Shown here: one piece after another, positions 62,185 through 64,000 of the stretch
How positions within the stretch are numbered: position 1 is the first letter of the stretch
Layout of the letters: each line of letters begins with the position of its first letter
From: Caballeronia arationis
GTDB taxonomy: Bacteria; Pseudomonadota; Gammaproteobacteria; Burkholderiales; Burkholderiaceae
DNA: 64,000 nucleotides
Direction: 5' to 3'
NCBI RefSeq assembly: GCF_001544975.2
Contig: NZ_FCOG02000015.1
Coordinates: 62,001 to 126,000, forward strand
Notes under the pieces: generated by a model
The model's input: only the letters and a program-made list of their open reading frames with translations
Databases searched by the model: none
What the model was told of the DNA's origin: nothing
Position numbers and translations under genes: made by a program

Positions 62185-62721
62185 AATATTCTCTCGCCAT
62201 GTGGTACATCGCCACTTGCGAATTCGTGATCGCCCGCGCTTTAGCGATTAGCGCATGAACGAACCAAACCCCACTTTTCTTTCGGATACCTTATCTATCA
62301 GTCTATAAGTCACTTTCTGGTTATTCCCCGTTCAAGCCAGGCATTCTCTCTACGATTTCTTGTTTCGCTTAGCGCATCGGCAAATGGAGCCAGGATTTCC
62401 GTGCCAATGCGAAACCGATTACATGGCGCATTGTGCAGCATGGATCTGGCGGATATGAGTGCGTCTCCGCACGTTGAATGACGCTTTTGAACGGGCGCTT
62501 AACTTTAGACAATCACGACGGCATCGAACGCGACGAGCGCAATTGCGGCCTCTCGGAATCTGATTCGGTGTCTAAGCGTTGCTTAAGAGGCGAGGTCGCA
62601 CGCAAACGTTTGACTCGCTGTCGGGAAGAGTCCGGGGCATCTGGCGTATGCGCGAGATCGTCCCGGATCGTGGCTAGCGCGCACGGCACCTGTGCGCGCA
62701 TGTGATGAACAGGCAAGCAAG
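62185..62721. other. Intergenic region upstream of the heptose operon
   Basis: About 540 bp, AT-richer between 62270 and 62360, with no supported gene. It must contain the hddA promoter. The minus strand has TTGGCACG ending at 62398, a good -24 half of a sigma-54 promoter, but the -12 position reads CT instead of GC, so I do not call it. No clear terminator was seen for the regulator gene that ends at 62722. Confidence 0.5.
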
Positions 62722-64000
62722 TCACGCGGCAGGGCGCGCGCAATGCGTCTCCGGGGTTCCGACGCCAAGCGTCGAGGATCTCAAACCATGCGAGGTGAGC
62801 AGGCGATACAGCGTCACGCGCGAAATCCCCAGTTCGTGAGCCGCGTCGCCGAGGCGTCCACGATGACGCAAGAGCGCAAGTTCGATCGCCTGCCGCTCGG
62901 CTGCTTCGCGTGCCTGCGCAAGCGACACCGGCGCCACTTCGACGTATTCGCCCAGTTCGAGATCGCGCGCGGTGATCTGCCGCCCTTCCGACATCACGAG
63001 TGCACGCCGCACACGGTTGATCAGTTCGCGCACGTTGCCGGGCCAGCCGTAGTTGTGAAGCGCGGCAATAGCGCACGGCGAAAACCCACGAAGACGCCGG
63101 CTCGCATCTTTCTTGAACCGGTCGAACATGTGCTTCGCGAGCAGTTCGATGTCCTTGCCGCGCGCGCGCAGCGGCGGTTCGTCGATCTGCAGCACGCAAA
63201 GGCGGTGATACAGGTCGGCACGGAAGCGGCCTTCGATCATCGCCGTCTGCATGTCGACGTGAGTCGCCGAGATGATGCGTACGTCAACGGGCGTCGAGCC
63301 GTGACCTCCGAGGCGTTCGACCTTGCGCTCCTGCAGGAAGCGCAGCAGGCTTGCCTGGCTTTCGAGCGGCAGGTCACCGATTTCGTCGAGGAAGAGCGTG
63401 CCGCCGTTGGCCGCTTCGACACGGCCGATCTTGCGCTGGTTCGCGCCGGTGAACGCGCCGCGCTCATAGCCGAAGAGTTCAGACTGCAGCAGGTGCGCCG
63501 GAATCGCGCCGCAGTTAATCGCGACGAATGGCTCGTTGCGCCGCACCGAACGCTTGTGGATCGCCGCCGCAGTGAGTTCCTTGCCGGTGCCCGATTCGCC
63601 GGAAATGAACACGGACGCATCGGTCATCGCGACCTTGCGAATCGAGCGGAAGAGCGCGAGCATCGCGTCGCACGAACCGATCATCTCGTCTTCCGCGCGC
63701 GTCGGCGCGTTGCCCCCGTCCGCGTCCTGCAGCGTCAACATGCCGTAGGCGTGGCCGACTGCGTCGACGATACGTTCGTTCGAGCTCGGCAGCGTCACAT
63801 AATCGAAGCAAAAGTCGCGGATCACCTTCCGCGCGCCCGCCTCCATGACCTGTTCGGGGTGGCCGATCGCGATCCAGCCGATCGACGGAGCAGAGAGCAA
63901 GGCCTCGATGACGGGCCAGTCGCGCGGAAACTGGCAATCGGAGAAATCCAGGATGCCCGCGCTGGCGCCGGTGATGCGCCGCGTTGCGTGGGCGCGCTTG
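62722..64000 (-). CDS. Sigma-54-dependent Fis-type activator, VpsR-like (5' end outside window)
   Basis: At least 426 residues; the frame stays open to base 64000, so the true start lies beyond the window. A degenerate receiver-like N-terminal region ([20 protein letters not shown]) precedes the AAA+ domain: Walker [10 protein letters not shown], the sigma-54 contact loop [10 protein letters not shown], Walker [12 protein letters not shown] and the arginine-finger region [10 protein letters not shown] Fis-type HTH closes it ([27 protein letters not shown]). VpsR-like activators bind c-di-GMP and switch on EPS genes in Vibrio and Burkholderia. The heptose and EPS operons next to it are the obvious targets. 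Confidence 0.88.
   Translation of the reverse strand, partial: KRAHATRRITGASAGILDFSDCQFPRDWPVIEALLSAPSIGWIAIGHPEQVMEAGARKVIRDFCFDYVTLPSSNERIVDAVGHAYGMLTLQDADGGNAPTRAEDEMIGSCDAMLALFRSIRKVAMTDASVFISGESGTGKELTAAAIHKRSVRRNEPFVAINCGAIPAHLLQSELFGYERGAFTGANQRKIGRVEAANGGTLFLDEIGDLPLESQASLLRFLQERKVERLGGHGSTPVDVRIISATHVDMQTAMIEGRFRADLYHRLCVLQIDEPPLRARGKDIELLAKHMFDRFKKDASRRLRGFSPCAIAALHNYGWPGNVRELINRVRRALVMSEGRQITARDLELGEYVEVAPVSLAQAREAAERQAIELALLRHRGRLGDAAHELGISRVTLYRLLTSHGLRSSTLGVGTPETHCARPAA

Noticed and set aside
62389..62406. TTGGCACG-like -24 element of a sigma-54 promoter upstream of hddA
   Set aside because: The -12 dinucleotide at the required spacing is CT instead of GC. I checked the other EPS promoter regions by eye and found no full -24/-12 match either.
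62478..62705. Small plus-strand reading frame of 75 residues upstream of the heptose operon
   Set aside because: No ribosome-binding site or recognisable feature; composition is consistent with non-coding DNA.

Overview
The window is a GC-rich (roughly 63-65% by eye), densely packed bacterial segment with no rRNA, tRNA, CRISPR or insertion-sequence signal. Protein content points to Burkholderia sensu lato (Caballeronia/Paraburkholderia-like): a Tat-exported phosphocholine-type phospholipase C, many LysR regulators, a complete Wsp chemosensory operon, Burkholderia-type exopolysaccharide (EPS) genes and GDP-heptose genes. The genus is an inference from protein style, not from a marker gene.

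Layout. 0.1-3.9 kb: small putative lipoprotein, phospholipase C, and an MbfA-like ferritin/VIT iron transporter. 3.9-9.2 kb: a 790-bp AT-richer gap, then an EPS mini-cluster (GT4 glycosyltransferase, BY-kinase/Wzc, TupA-like ATP-grasp). 9.6-11.8 kb: a LysR protein with two HTH domains, convergent with a DUF1932 dehydrogenase. 11.9-16.7 kb: a MacB/Dev-like ABC exporter operon with an orphan receiver protein. 16.8-21.5 kb: an ECF41 sigma-factor locus (sigma, CMD/AhpD-like protein, cupin, LysR, NmrA-like epimerase, Ohr), with an exact ECF41-type promoter before the LysR gene. 21.6-30.4 kb: wspABCDEFR. 30.8-40.6 kb: DeoR/MFS pair, alpha/beta hydrolase divergent from LysR, GST, a chemoreceptor broken by two frameshifts but keeping a FliA-type promoter, SnoaL-like protein, GlxA-type regulator, HAD hydrolase and YdcF-like protein.

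41.0-47.1 kb: a tightly coupled five-gene operon: carrier protein, acyl-CoA-dehydrogenase-like flavoprotein, amino acid:[carrier protein] ligase (a seryl-tRNA-synthetase homologue), DUF1839 protein and a family-2 glycosidase, facing a tandem alpha/beta hydrolase. The DUF1839 sequence can be read as a papain-like acyltransferase resembling BtrH of butirosin biosynthesis. The operon then looks like a system that loads an amino acid on a carrier protein, may modify it, and transfers it to a glycan. This is the best candidate for an undescribed system here.

49.1-62.2 kb: a Wzx/Wzy-type EPS cluster (wzc, three GT4 enzymes, wzy, wzx), a divergent secreted GH71-like glycosidase, and a complete GDP-D-glycero-alpha-D-manno-heptose operon (hddA, gmhA, hddC, gmhB). 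The window ends inside a sigma-54 activator. Wsp makes c-di-GMP through WspR, and sigma-54 activators of this kind control EPS in relatives, so a c-di-GMP to EPS circuit is plausible. No initiating sugar-phosphate transferase (WcaJ-like) and no Wza porin is in view.
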